Of a stretch of DNA of 64,000 nucleotides, positions 9,234-17,436 are shown one piece after another. Positions within the stretch are counted from its first letter, which is position 1. Each line of letters starts with the position of its first letter. The DNA is taken from the NCBI RefSeq assembly GCF_003254645.1, contig NZ_PNFD01000001.1, positions 1,116,001-1,180,000 on the forward strand. Direction: 5' to 3'. A model generated the notes under the pieces. The model had not been told where the DNA came from. It worked only from the letters and a program-made list of their open reading frames with translations, and did not search any database. This DNA is from Microbacterium suaedae. Lineage in GTDB: Bacteria > Actinomycetota > Actinomycetes > Actinomycetales > Microbacteriaceae. A program made the translations under genes and the position numbers.

Positions 9234-10171
9234 GCGTTGCTCCTTCGGCTCACCCAGAGCTGCATGATCGCGATGATCATCAGCACCACGAGCAGGACCA
9301 TCGACGCCGCGCTGGCGTATCCGATCTCCGAGCTCTCGAATCCGGTCTCGTAGATGTACTGCACGATGAGGCGGTTGCGCGTGCCCGGCCCTCCATCGTT
9401 GAGCGCCTGGATCATCGCGAACTCCTTCATCTGCGACAGCGTCGACAGGAGGATCACGAGGACCGATGTCGGCGCGATGCTCGGAAGGGTGATGTGCCAG
9501 AAGCGCTGCCAGCCGTTCGCGCCGTCGAGCTCCGCGGCCTCGTAGTACGACTGCGGCACGTTGTTGAGGGCGGCGATAAACAGAAGCATGTTGAAGGCGG
9601 CGCCCGCCCATCCCGATGCGACGATCACGACGAGCAGGGACAGATCGGCGTTCGACGACCAGGGCAGGCCACCGCCCCCGACGAGGCCGATGAGGTAGTT
9701 GACGAAGCCGAAGCTCTCGCCGAACATCCACCGCCAGATGACGCCCGTGACGATCGGCGACACGAGCCACGGCAGGAAGAAGATGATGCGCGCCGCCGTC
9801 TTCCCCTTGGATCCCACCGCGTTCAGCGCCACCGCCATCGCGAGCGAGAGGCAGTACCCGAGCGGCACCGAGAACAGGGCGTAGACGAGGGTGCGGCCGA
9901 GAGCGCCGTAGAAGTCGGGATCCCGCAGCAGCGCGGAGTAGTTGTCGAGGCCGACGAACTCGGCGTCACCCCAGCCGCGGTAGTCGGTCAGCGAGTACGA
10001 CAGGCCGAGCACGCCGGGCCAGAGGAAGAACAGCGCGAACAGCACCGCGGTGCCGACCGTGAACAGGAACGGAGCCGTGCGGTATCGACCGAAGGCACGT
10101 CGGCGTCGGCGCCGCCGCGGGGCGGGCGCCCCCGCGCGTGCGGGGGCGCCCTGTGCAAGGAGGGAAGTCAT
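9227..10171 (-). CDS. Sugar ABC transporter permease (MalF-like)
   Basis: 314-aa CUT1 permease. A proline/arginine-rich cytoplasmic N-terminus (residues 5-30) precedes the first membrane segment, and the EAA loop is YYEAAELDGANGWQRFWHITLP. ATG at 10171 lies 14 nt after the binding-protein stop on the minus strand. Codons 7-16 contain a perfect 12-bp stem-loop (10124-10151). This is odd for a coding sequence and could slow ribosomes or polymerase, lowering permease relative to binding protein. Confidence 0.95.
   Translation of the reverse strand: MTSLLAQGAPARAGAPAPRRRRRRRAFGRYRTAPFLFTVGTAVLFALFFLWPGVLGLSYSLTDYRGWGDAEFVGLDNYSALLRDPDFYGALGRTLVYALFSVPLGYCLSLAMAVALNAVGSKGKTAARIIFFLPWLVSPIVTGVIWRWMFGESFGFVNYLIGLVGGGGLPWSSNADLSLLVVIVASGWAGAAFNMLLFIAALNNVPQSYYEAAELDGANGWQRFWHITLPSIAPTSVLVILLSTLSQMKEFAMIQALNDGGPGTRNRLIVQYIYETGFESSEIGYASAASMVLLVVLMIIAIMQLWVSRRSNAW
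10124..10151 (-). promoter_or_regulatory. Perfect GC-rich stem-loop in the first codons of the permease
   Basis: The arms GGGCGCCCCCGC and GCGGGGGCGCCC pair exactly over 12 bp with a 4-nt loop. The hairpin begins 35 nt after the solute-binding-protein stop in the direction of transcription. No U-tract follows, so it is not a classical terminator. A comparable perfect 12-bp stem-loop follows the other binding-protein gene (19616-19644). A role in mRNA stabilisation or partial attenuation is inferred. Confidence 0.7.
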
Positions 10172-10185
10172 CTGGCGCCGGCCGA

Positions 10186-11448
10186 TCAATCGCTCATCTG
10201 CGCCGTCGACGCCTCGTTCACGGCGGCGACGGCCTCGTCGAGGCTGGTCTCCCCGTTGAGGTAGCGCACCATCTCGTCTTCGAGCGGCTCGGAGTCGATC
10301 GCACGGCCGAGGTAGCCGTTGATGAGACCGTCGGTCGTCTGCACGGCCGAGATGGGCGGCGACGCCGCGATCTCGTCGTTGTAGAGCTCGAACGCCTCCG
10401 CGTCCGCCTCGTACTCGATCTCCATGCCCTCGACGGCGGGCAGGCAGCCCGACACCTCGCAGTAGTCGCGGTAGTGCTCTTCCGAGTACATCCACTCGAT
10501 GAAGTCGCGGGTCTCTTCCTCGACGCCGCTGCCATCGAAGGCGACGATCCAGCTGGCAGCGCCGTAGTTGGTGGCGCGCACCGGCTGCTGCGGGAGGGGA
10601 ACAGACGCCCACTCGAAGTCGGCGATGTTGTCCTGGAAGTCGGCGATCTGCCAGACACCCGACATGTACGCCGCGACGCGGCCGCTCTTGAAGGTCGCGC
10701 TCGGGTCGTCGCCGGCTCCCCACACGGCCGCGGGCATGAAGCCCGAGTCGTGCATGCCCTTGAAGTACTCGAACGCCTCGGCGCCCTCGTCGTCGAGCGC
10801 CCAGCTTCCGTCTGCCTGCTCGGTCACGCCCTGGCTGCCGAACTCGAACAGGAACGAGCGCAGGCGGTGCGCCGAGCGGTCCATGACGGCGCCGTACTCG
10901 GCGTCGGTGCTCTCCACGACCTCGTTCGCGCGGTCGACGAACTCATCCCAGGTCCATTCCTCGTCGATCGAGGTCGGGTAGGCGACGCCGGCCTCGTCCC
11001 AGAGCGAGGTGTTGAGGAACATGCCGACGGCGGTCAGGGTCGTCGGCAGCGCCTTGACCTTGTCGTCCGTCGGATCCGCGACGCTGAGCGTGTCGATGAT
11101 GTTCGCACCCGCGAAGACGTCCGTCAGGTCGAGGAGGCGATCGGTCCAGGCCGGATCCGTCGACGGCGACGCGGCGAGCGCGGGAACGTCGTTCGCCTGC
11201 GCAGCCGTGCGCAGCCGCGTGCGCAGATCGGCGTTGGGCACCTCGACGACATCGACGCGCACGCCCGTCTCTTCGTAGTACTGCTCGGCGAGCATCGCGT
11301 ATCCGCCGCCCTGATTCACATCGCCCGACTGGACGAACTCGAGGACGACCTCGCCATCGCCGGCATCGCCCGAGCAGCCGGCGAGGAGCAGGCCTCCCAC
11401 CGCGGCACCGGCGACGGCCGCCGTGCGGAATGTGCGTGAACGGTTCAT
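10186..11448 (-). CDS. Sugar ABC transporter substrate-binding lipoprotein
   Basis: Family 1 extracellular solute-binding protein, 420 aa. The signal peptide ends in the lipobox LLAGC (Cys25), so the mature protein is lipid-anchored outside the membrane. The mature sequence begins with an acidic linker and VVLEFVQSGD, the usual first strand. ATG at 11448 is chosen; an in-frame ATG nine bases upstream would only add MPI. It heads the operon binding protein, two permeases, GH38 and is divergent from GH2, sharing one LacI operator. The galactoside/mannoside substrate is inferred from neighbours. Confidence 0.95.
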   Translation of the reverse strand: MNRSRTFRTAAVAGAAVGGLLLAGCSGDAGDGEVVLEFVQSGDVNQGGGYAMLAEQYYEETGVRVDVVEVPNADLRTRLRTAAQANDVPALAASPSTDPAWTDRLLDLTDVFAGANIIDTLSVADPTDDKVKALPTTLTAVGMFLNTSLWDEAGVAYPTSIDEEWTWDEFVDRANEVVESTDAEYGAVMDRSAHRLRSFLFEFGSQGVTEQADGSWALDDEGAEAFEYFKGMHDSGFMPAAVWGAGDDPSATFKSGRVAAYMSGVWQIADFQDNIADFEWASVPLPQQPVRATNYGAASWIVAFDGSGVEEETRDFIEWMYSEEHYRDYCEVSGCLPAVEGMEIEYEADAEAFELYNDEIAASPPISAVQTTDGLINGYLGRAIDSEPLEDEMVRYLNGETSLDEAVAAVNEASTAQMSD

Positions 11449-11549
11449 GATTGGCATCCGATCTCGCGTTCCCCATCGAACGCGCTGACTGTATGGGGGA
11501 TGGGACTCAGGACTCCCATGTCGCTTTGTCAGGACATCCTGTCGTCGAT

Positions 11550-11610
11550 ACCGTAGCCGCGTCGACTCGATTCGGCAAGCGCTTACCCGCTCCCCGGCTC
11601 CCGGTAGGAT
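11550..11610. promoter_or_regulatory. Divergent promoters around a single LacI-type operator
   Basis: The operator GGCAAGCGCTTACC (11574-11587, core AAGCGCTT) is flanked by two promoter-like arrangements. Leftward, TTGCCG (11578-11573) is 17 nt from TACGGT (11555-11550). Rightward, CTTACC (11582-11587) is 17 nt from TAGGAT (11605-11610). The operator overlaps both -35 boxes, so one bound repressor could silence both the importer operon and GH2. AAGCGCTT is the usual centre of LacI-family sites; which regulator binds is unknown. The same core is at 33608-33621. Confidence 0.65.
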
Positions 11611-11643
11611 CGCCCTCGTGCCTCGCTGACGAGAAGGAGCCCC

Positions 11644-14628
11644 ATGCAGATCGCCCGCACGTCCCCCGGTGAGGGAAGCCTGCCGCCTCGCGCACGGCTC
11701 CACTCCGATGCCCCCGCTCAGTCGCTCGACGGCACCTGGCGCTTCCGCGTGCACCCCGCGCTGCGCGCCGCGCCGACGGGAGCCTGGGACGACACCGACG
11801 TCTCGAGCTGGGACACCATCGAAGTACCGGGGCACTGGAACCTCCAGGGGCACGGATCCCCCGCGTACTCGAACGTGCAGATGCCGTTCCCCCTCGATCC
11901 GCCGCACCCGCCGGACGACAACCCGATCGGCGACCACGTCCTCGACCTCGACGCGGATCCGGCGCTTCTCGCCTACCCCCGGCAGATCCTCCGATTCGAC
12001 GGGGTCGAGTCGGCCGCGGAGGTGCGCCTCAACGGCGTCGACCTCGGCTCGACGCGCGGCAGCCGACTCACGCACGAGTTCGACGTCACGGACATTCTCC
12101 GGCCCGGCGCCAACCGCCTCGCCGTGCGCGTCGCGCAGTTCAGCGACGCCACGTACCTCGAAGACCAGGACATGTGGTGGCTGCCGGGGATCTTCCGCAG
12201 CGTCACGCTCCTCGCGCGGCCCGCGGGCGGGATCCGCGATGCCTTCGTCCACGCCGACCTCGATCCAGCGACCGGGCGCGGATCCCTCCGGATCGACGTC
12301 GAGGCCGACGCGCCCGCGCGGATCCGGATCGCCGAGCTCGGAATCGATGAGGAGGCAGGCGACACGATCGACGCCGGCGCCGTCGAGCCGTGGTCGGCGG
12401 AAGCCCCGCGGCTCTACGACGCGGAGCTGTCCACGGCGTCCGAGACCGTCCGGCTGCGGATCGGATTCCGCCGCGTCGAGGTGCGGGAGACGCAGATCCT
12501 CGTGAACGGCGCCCCGATCATGCTGCGCGGCGTGAACCGCCACGAGCACCACCCCGAGCGCGGGCGCGTGTTCGACGCCGCTTTCGTGCGCGACGAGCTG
12601 CTGCTCATGAAGCGCCACGGCATCAACGCCGTCCGCACCTCGCACTACCCGCCCCACCCCGACGTGCTCGATCTTTTCGACGAGCTCGGGTTCTGGGTGA
12701 TCGACGAGTGCGACCTCGAGACGCACGCCTTCGAGTTCATCGGCTGGCGCGGCAACCCCAGCGCCGATCCCCGCTGGCGCGAGGCCTATCTCGACCGCAT
12801 GCGCCGCACGGTGCACCGCGACAAGAACCACCCATCGGTAATCATGTGGTCGCTCGGCAACGAGTCGCACACGGGGCGCAACCTCGACCAGATGGCCCTG
12901 TGGACGAAACAGTTCGACCCCGACCGCCTGCTGCACTACGAGGGCGACTGGTCGTGCCGCCACACCGACGTGTACTCGCGCATGTACGCGGGTCACGACG
13001 AGGTGCGCCGCATCGGCGAGGAGGGCCTCGCGGGGCCCGCGTTCGACGCCGACGCCGCGCACGCCCGCCGCGCACGGCTGCCCTTCCTGCAGTGCGAGTT
13101 CGTCCACGCGATGGGCACGGGCCCCGGCGGCATGCGCGAGTACTGGGACCTTTTCGAGCGCTACCCCCGCCTCGCGGGCGGCTTCGTCTGGGAGTGGGTC
13201 GAGCACGGGATCCGCGGCGACGACGGGCGGATCCGCTACGGCGGTGACTTCGGCGAGCGCGTGCACGACGGCAACTTCGTGATCGACGGGCTCGTCTCGG
13301 CCGACCGCGAGCCGCGGCCCGGCCTCACCCACTACGCCGCCGTGATCGCCCCCGTGCGGCTCTCGGTCGACGCCGGCCGCGCCTCCGCGACGGTCGAGAA
13401 CCGATACGACCACGTCGATCTCTCCCACCTCGAGCTCGCGTGGGAGCGCGTCGTCGACGGCGACGTCGTCGCCGAGGGACGGATCCCGATGCCCGCGTGC
13501 GGGCCGCGCTCAGCCGCGAGCCTCGAGCTGCCCGCGGAGTGCCGCGGCGCGCACGAATCGACGACGGCGGACGTGCTGACGCTCGCGGCCGTCACGCGCG
13601 AGGCGAGCCCGTGGGCCGCCGCAGGCCACGCCGTCGGCCACGGTCAGGACGTGCGGGTGGCAGCGCAGCTTGCAGACGACGGAAGGTACGCAGGGATCGC
13701 CGACGGTAAGACGTCGGCGGGCGCGGATCCGTCGGACGACGCGGAACCGTCGACGCCCGCGGATCCGTCGACGGGCGCTCCGAGCGTTACGACGGCCGAG
13801 CCGGCGGGCGCGACCGCGCGCTCCGCCGCGTTCGACACGGTCTCGGGAGCGCTCACGTCGCTCGGCGGCCTCGCGGTCGCCGGCCCCTCCGTCGGGGTGT
13901 GGCGCGCGCCGACCGACAACGATCACGGACAGCTGCACGGCGAGGTCGACCCGACGCCGATGGCGGATCGCTGGCGCGCGGCCGGCATGGACCGCATGGT
14001 GACGCGGCTCGTGTCGTTCGACGACGGTGACGTCGTCCGCGTGCGCACCCGCACCGGCGCGCCGATCCTCGACTGCGCCGTCGACGCGCACCTGAGCTGG
14101 ACACCCGTGTCGGATACATCGGTGCGCCTCGATGTCGAGATCGACCCGGCCGGAGAGTGGCCGGTCGACTGGGCGCGACTCGGCCTCGACCTCGTGCTGG
14201 ATGCGGCGCCGACCGCGCTGCGGTTCGCGGGCCTCGGCCCCGTGTCGGCATACCCCGACATGGTCGACGCGGCGCGCTTCGGCTGGTGGCACATCGCCTC
14301 CGACGAGCTCGTCGTCGACAATGTGCGTCCGCAGGAGAGCGGGGCCCGGCAGGGCGTCGTCGACGCGACGATCGGCACGGACGCCGGCGCGCTGCGCGTG
14401 CGCGCTCTCGCGGATCCGTTCGCCCTCACGGTCTCGCCGTATGCGCGCGAGGAGATCGCCCGCGCCGAGCACAACTGGGATCTGCGCGCCGACGGCCGCA
14501 CCCACGTGTCGATCGACCTGGCGCAGTCGGGCGTCGGCACGGCGAGCTGCGGCCCGGGCGTGCTCCCCCGCCACCGCCTCGCCCCGCGCTCCTTCCGCAC
14601 CTCGCTCCTGCTCGAGCGGGTGGCCTAA
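11644..14628 (+). CDS. Beta-galactosidase, glycoside hydrolase family 2 (LacZ-like)
   Basis: 994-aa cytoplasmic LacZ-type enzyme with sugar-binding domain, immunoglobulin-like domain, TIM barrel (about 285-575) and C-terminal small-chain domain (about 735-990). Acid/base Glu407 is in SLGNESHTG and nucleophile Glu485 in FLQCEFVHAMG; the GVNRHEHHPERG and RTSHYPPHP motifs are intact. AAGGAG precedes ATG 11644. Between domains, about residues 680-720, lies a low-complexity Asp/Ser/Pro/Ala linker that looks like a recent expansion. It is controlled from the divergent LacI operator, so galactosides would be taken up and cleaved together. Confidence 0.97.
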   Translation: MQIARTSPGEGSLPPRARLHSDAPAQSLDGTWRFRVHPALRAAPTGAWDDTDVSSWDTIEVPGHWNLQGHGSPAYSNVQMPFPLDPPHPPDDNPIGDHVLDLDADPALLAYPRQILRFDGVESAAEVRLNGVDLGSTRGSRLTHEFDVTDILRPGANRLAVRVAQFSDATYLEDQDMWWLPGIFRSVTLLARPAGGIRDAFVHADLDPATGRGSLRIDVEADAPARIRIAELGIDEEAGDTIDAGAVEPWSAEAPRLYDAELSTASETVRLRIGFRRVEVRETQILVNGAPIMLRGVNRHEHHPERGRVFDAAFVRDELLLMKRHGINAVRTSHYPPHPDVLDLFDELGFWVIDECDLETHAFEFIGWRGNPSADPRWREAYLDRMRRTVHRDKNHPSVIMWSLGNESHTGRNLDQMALWTKQFDPDRLLHYEGDWSCRHTDVYSRMYAGHDEVRRIGEEGLAGPAFDADAAHARRARLPFLQCEFVHAMGTGPGGMREYWDLFERYPRLAGGFVWEWVEHGIRGDDGRIRYGGDFGERVHDGNFVIDGLVSADREPRPGLTHYAAVIAPVRLSVDAGRASATVENRYDHVDLSHLELAWERVVDGDVVAEGRIPMPACGPRSAASLELPAECRGAHESTTADVLTLAAVTREASPWAAAGHAVGHGQDVRVAAQLADDGRYAGIADGKTSAGADPSDDAEPSTPADPSTGAPSVTTAEPAGATARSAAFDTVSGALTSLGGLAVAGPSVGVWRAPTDNDHGQLHGEVDPTPMADRWRAAGMDRMVTRLVSFDDGDVVRVRTRTGAPILDCAVDAHLSWTPVSDTSVRLDVEIDPAGEWPVDWARLGLDLVLDAAPTALRFAGLGPVSAYPDMVDAARFGWWHIASDELVVDNVRPQESGARQGVVDATIGTDAGALRVRALADPFALTVSPYAREEIARAEHNWDLRADGRTHVSIDLAQSGVGTASCGPGVLPRHRLAPRSFRTSLLLERVA

Positions 14629-14633
14629 GGCAT

Positions 14634-14690
14634 GGGTCGCCAGAAAACGCCAGTCGCGGGGTGCCCGCACTGACACTTTCTGGCGACCCA
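14634..14690. repeat. 57-nt palindromic element, family A copy 3
   Basis: Starts GGGTCGCCAGAAAACGCC and ends CACTTTCTGGCGACCC, just after the GH2 stop. As minus-strand RNA it would fold into 21 continuous base pairs, three of them G-U, extended by a 5-bp GC helix in the loop. Its first 22 bases match the reverse complement of copy 4, so copies 3 and 4 form a head-to-head pair 16 nt apart. Confidence 0.9.
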
Positions 14691-14706
14691 ATGCGAGGAG
14701 CCGGGT

Positions 14707-14763
14707 GGGTCGCCAAGAAGTGCCAGTCGCGGCGGGGTAGGACTGGCGTTTTCTGGCGACCCC
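14707..14763. repeat. 57-nt palindromic element, family A copy 4
   Basis: Starts GGGTCGCCAAGAAGTGCC and ends GTTTTCTGGCGACCC, immediately before the convergent HAD gene's stop. As plus-strand RNA the 22-bp arm has one A-C mismatch and three G-U pairs. It is inverted relative to copy 3. With copy 3 it may act as a two-way terminator between convergent genes, although no T-tract is present. Confidence 0.9.
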
Positions 14764-14766
14764 TAC

Positions 14767-15315
14767 CTACGCCGCCTGGAAGCGCTCGAGGCGGTCGAGC
14801 AGTGGCAGCAGCTGGTCGGGCGACGCGATCGTGTAGTCGGGGCGCTCCTCGGCACCGTCGGGCTCGGCCTTGTAGCGCGGGGATCCCGCGAGGTGCACCG
14901 AGATCATGCCCATCGCGCGGGCGCCGCGCACATCCTTCGCGAGGTTGTTGCCGACCATCACGATGCGCGGCGCGTCGCTCTCTGTCAGTTCGAGGGATCC
15001 CAGAGCCGCGCGGAACATCCGCGGGCTGGGCTTCTCGGCCTTCACGCACTCCGAGTACGTGACCGACTCGAACGCGTCGTAGAGACCGTGCAGCGTGAGC
15101 AGGTTCTTGAACGACTGCGCCATGCCGTCGGCGACCAGCGCCACGCGGTAGCCGCGCTCCACGAGCCCCTCGACCATGGCGTCGGCGCCCGGAAGCAGTT
15201 CGCCGGCGATCACGACGCCGTCATCGTCGCGGATCTCGGTGCCCTCGTCGATGATCGTGTCTCCGCAGTCGAGGAAGACGATATAGCTGGTCGCGGGGGC
15301 GGTCACGGCGGTCAT
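14767..15315 (-). CDS. HAD-family hydrolase
   Basis: 182-aa cytoplasmic haloacid-dehalogenase-like phosphatase. Motif I is FLDCGDT with nucleophile Asp16; the usual second Asp (+2) is replaced by Gly, a DxGDT variant that also occurs in HAD proteins. A Lys in AEKPSPRMF (motif III) and VGNNLAKD (motif IV) are present. ATG 15315 overlaps the upstream ATPase stop by 4 nt, so it is the last gene of the Dpp-type ABC operon. A role in dephosphorylating a sugar from the imported substrate is possible; nothing in the sequence defines the substrate. Confidence 0.85.
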   Translation of the reverse strand: MTAVTAPATSYIVFLDCGDTIIDEGTEIRDDDGVVIAGELLPGADAMVEGLVERGYRVALVADGMAQSFKNLLTLHGLYDAFESVTYSECVKAEKPSPRMFRAALGSLELTESDAPRIVMVGNNLAKDVRGARAMGMISVHLAGSPRYKAEPDGAEERPDYTIASPDQLLPLLDRLERFQAA

Positions 15316-16367
15316 GCGGGTTCTCCTGTGGGGTCGTGATCGATGCCGCGGAGCGTGAGCTCATCGGCACGGTGGCAGGCGACGACTCGGCCGTCGCGGG
15401 TCTCGGCGAGCGGGGGCGCCTCGGAGCGGCAGAGGTCGGTCGCGTAGTGGCAGCGCGGGCTGAAGTGGCACCCCGACGGGCGATCGGTTGGGCTCGGCAC
15501 CTCGCCCAGCGGGATGATGCGTTCGCGCTTCGCGTCGGGATCCGGCACGGGAACCGACGACAGCAGAACCTCCGTGTACGGATGCCGCGGCCGCGCGAAG
15601 AGATCGTCGGTTTCGGCGATCTCGACGATCCGGCCGAGATACATCACAGCGACGCGGTCGGAGATGTGCTCGACGATCGACAGATCGTGGGCGATGAAGA
15701 GGAACGCGATATCGCGCTCGTCCTGCAGATCCTTCAGCAGATTGATGATCTGCGCCTGGATCGACACGTCGAGCGCCGAGACGGCCTCGTCGGCGACGAT
15801 GATCTTCGGTTCGGTGATGAGCGCCCGCGCGATTCCGATGCGCTGGCGCTGCCCGCCAGAGAACGAATGCGGGTAGCGGCGCAGGTGACTCGGATCCAAG
15901 CCCACGCGCTCCGCGATCTCCCGCACGCGCCGTTGGAGATCCCGCGTCGACACTCGCGTCGTCGCCTTCAGCGGCTCGGCGATGATGTCGAAGACGGTCA
16001 TGCGCGGATCCAGTGACGAGAACGGATCCTGGAAGATCATCTGCAGCTCGCGCCGCACGCGCTTCAGCTCGCGACGCCCCAGATCGAGGAAGTCGATCTC
16101 GTCCGCCGCCTCGTCGCCGCGGTACCAGGCCGATCCGGCCGTCGCCTCGATGCCGCGCACAAGCACGCGGCCGAGCGTCGACTTCCCGCTTCCCGACTCT
16201 CCGACGACGCTGAACGTCTCGCCGCGATTCAGCGTGAACGACACATCGTCGACGGCGACGACCTTCCCCGTCTTCCCGGCGTCGAACTCCTTCACGATCC
16301 CGTCGACGCGCAGCACGGCACGGTCGGTCGACGTCGTCGCGGGATCCGCGATCATTTCGGCGCTCAT
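15312..16367 (-). CDS. Oligopeptide/dipeptide-type ABC transporter ATPase (DppF/OppF-like)
   Basis: 351-aa cytoplasmic ATPase. Walker A is GESGSGKST (residues ~56-64), the Q-loop is IFQDPFSSLDPR, the signature is SFSGGQRQRIGIARAL, and Walker B is IIVADEAVSALDVS (Ala after Glu, as in many OppF proteins). The Opp/Dpp C-terminal extension GCHFSPRCHYATDLC has a Cys pattern resembling family members with an Fe-S or metal site. ATG at 16367 overlaps the stop of the partner ATPase. It forms a heterodimer with the product of 16364-17428. The substrate is probably an oligosaccharide, judging from the glycosidase neighbours. Confidence 0.95.
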   Translation of the reverse strand: MSAEMIADPATTSTDRAVLRVDGIVKEFDAGKTGKVVAVDDVSFTLNRGETFSVVGESGSGKSTLGRVLVRGIEATAGSAWYRGDEAADEIDFLDLGRRELKRVRRELQMIFQDPFSSLDPRMTVFDIIAEPLKATTRVSTRDLQRRVREIAERVGLDPSHLRRYPHSFSGGQRQRIGIARALITEPKIIVADEAVSALDVSIQAQIINLLKDLQDERDIAFLFIAHDLSIVEHISDRVAVMYLGRIVEIAETDDLFARPRHPYTEVLLSSVPVPDPDAKRERIIPLGEVPSPTDRPSGCHFSPRCHYATDLCRSEAPPLAETRDGRVVACHRADELTLRGIDHDPTGEPA

Positions 16368-17428
16368 GCGTTCGCCTCCTTCTCGCTGTCATCGGCCGGC
16401 GCGTCGGGCCCGTGGCGCTCGCACCGCACCGTGTGCTCGTCGCCGACGCGCACCTCCTCCGGATCCCGCGCATCGCAGAGCCCGGGGATCCGCACGGGGC
16501 ACCGATCGAAGAAGCCGCACATGGGTGGCAGGTCGATCGCCTGGGGCACAGTGCCCTCGATCGATGCGAGCCGCGCCGTCCGGCCGCGTCCGAGCTTCGG
16601 GATCGCGTCGAGCAGGCCGCGCGTGTAGGGGTGGCGGGGCCTGCGGAAGATCTCGCGCACGGGCGCGTGCTCGACGATGCGGCCGAGGTACATCACGGCG
16701 ACGTCGTCGCACATCTCAGCGACGATGCCGAGGTCGTGCGTGATGAAGAGGATCGCCATCCCGAGCTCGCGCTGCAGGCCGCGCATAAGGTCGAGAACTT
16801 GCGCCTGGATCGTGACATCGAGCGCCGTCGTCGGCTCGTCGGCGATGAGCACCTCGGGGTCGCACGACAGCGCCATCGCGATCATCGCGCGCTGCCGCAT
16901 GCCGCCCGAGAACTCGTGCGGATACTGGTCGATGCGCCGCTCAGCGTCGGCGATCCCGACCTTGTTCAGCATCTCGAGGCAGATCGCCCGCGCTTCGCTC
17001 CTGTCATCGGTGCGATGCAGGAGGATCATCTCCATGATCTGGTTGCCGATCGTGTAGAGCGGCGAGAACGCCGTCATCGGCTCCTGGAAGATCATCGCGA
17101 TGCGCCGGCCGCGCACGCTGCGGATCACGGGTCCGTCGCGGCGCAGCTCCATGATGTCGAGCGGCTCGTCGCCGGAGAGCAGCACCTCGCCCGTCTCGCG
17201 AAAGCTCGGCGGGTTGAGGCGTAGAAGCATCCTGCTCGTGAGCGACTTCCCGGATCCGGATTCGCCCACGAGGCCGAGGGTCCGCCCCGCACGCAGCGTG
17301 AAGCTCACGCCGTCGACGGCGCGCAGAGTTCCGTTCTCGGTCGGCAGCTCGGAGCGCAGCTCGCTCGCGCGCAGCACGGCGGTTCCGGCGGCGAGCGGAG
17401 AGCGCACGGTATCGGTGATCGTCGTCAT
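16364..17428 (-). CDS. Oligopeptide/dipeptide-type ABC transporter ATPase (DppD/OppD-like)
   Basis: 354-aa partner ATPase. Walker A is GESGSGKSLTSRM, the Q-loop IFQEPMTAFSPLYTIG, the signature EFSGGMRQRAMIAMAL, and Walker B LIADEPTTALDVT. The C-terminal Cys cluster MCGFFDRCPVRIPGLC is the OppD/DppD hallmark. The ORF is open far upstream, but ATG 17428 fits family length and lies 8 nt after the permease stop. Operon order on the minus strand is binding protein, two permeases, this ATPase, second ATPase, HAD hydrolase. Confidence 0.95.
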   Translation of the reverse strand: MTTITDTVRSPLAAGTAVLRASELRSELPTENGTLRAVDGVSFTLRAGRTLGLVGESGSGKSLTSRMLLRLNPPSFRETGEVLLSGDEPLDIMELRRDGPVIRSVRGRRIAMIFQEPMTAFSPLYTIGNQIMEMILLHRTDDRSEARAICLEMLNKVGIADAERRIDQYPHEFSGGMRQRAMIAMALSCDPEVLIADEPTTALDVTIQAQVLDLMRGLQRELGMAILFITHDLGIVAEMCDDVAVMYLGRIVEHAPVREIFRRPRHPYTRGLLDAIPKLGRGRTARLASIEGTVPQAIDLPPMCGFFDRCPVRIPGLCDARDPEEVRVGDEHTVRCERHGPDAPADDSEKEANA

Positions 17429-17436
17429 GGGGATCC

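Noticed and set aside
2143..14763. Family A pairs as ends of a composite transposon
   Set aside because: No transposase lies inside or beside the block, no target-site duplication was seen, and the two pairs differ in orientation pattern. Kept only as a question about block acquisition.
14767..15315. HAD protein called inactive because its motif I lacks the second Asp
   Set aside because: DxGDT variants exist among HAD proteins and the other motifs are intact, so loss of activity cannot be claimed.
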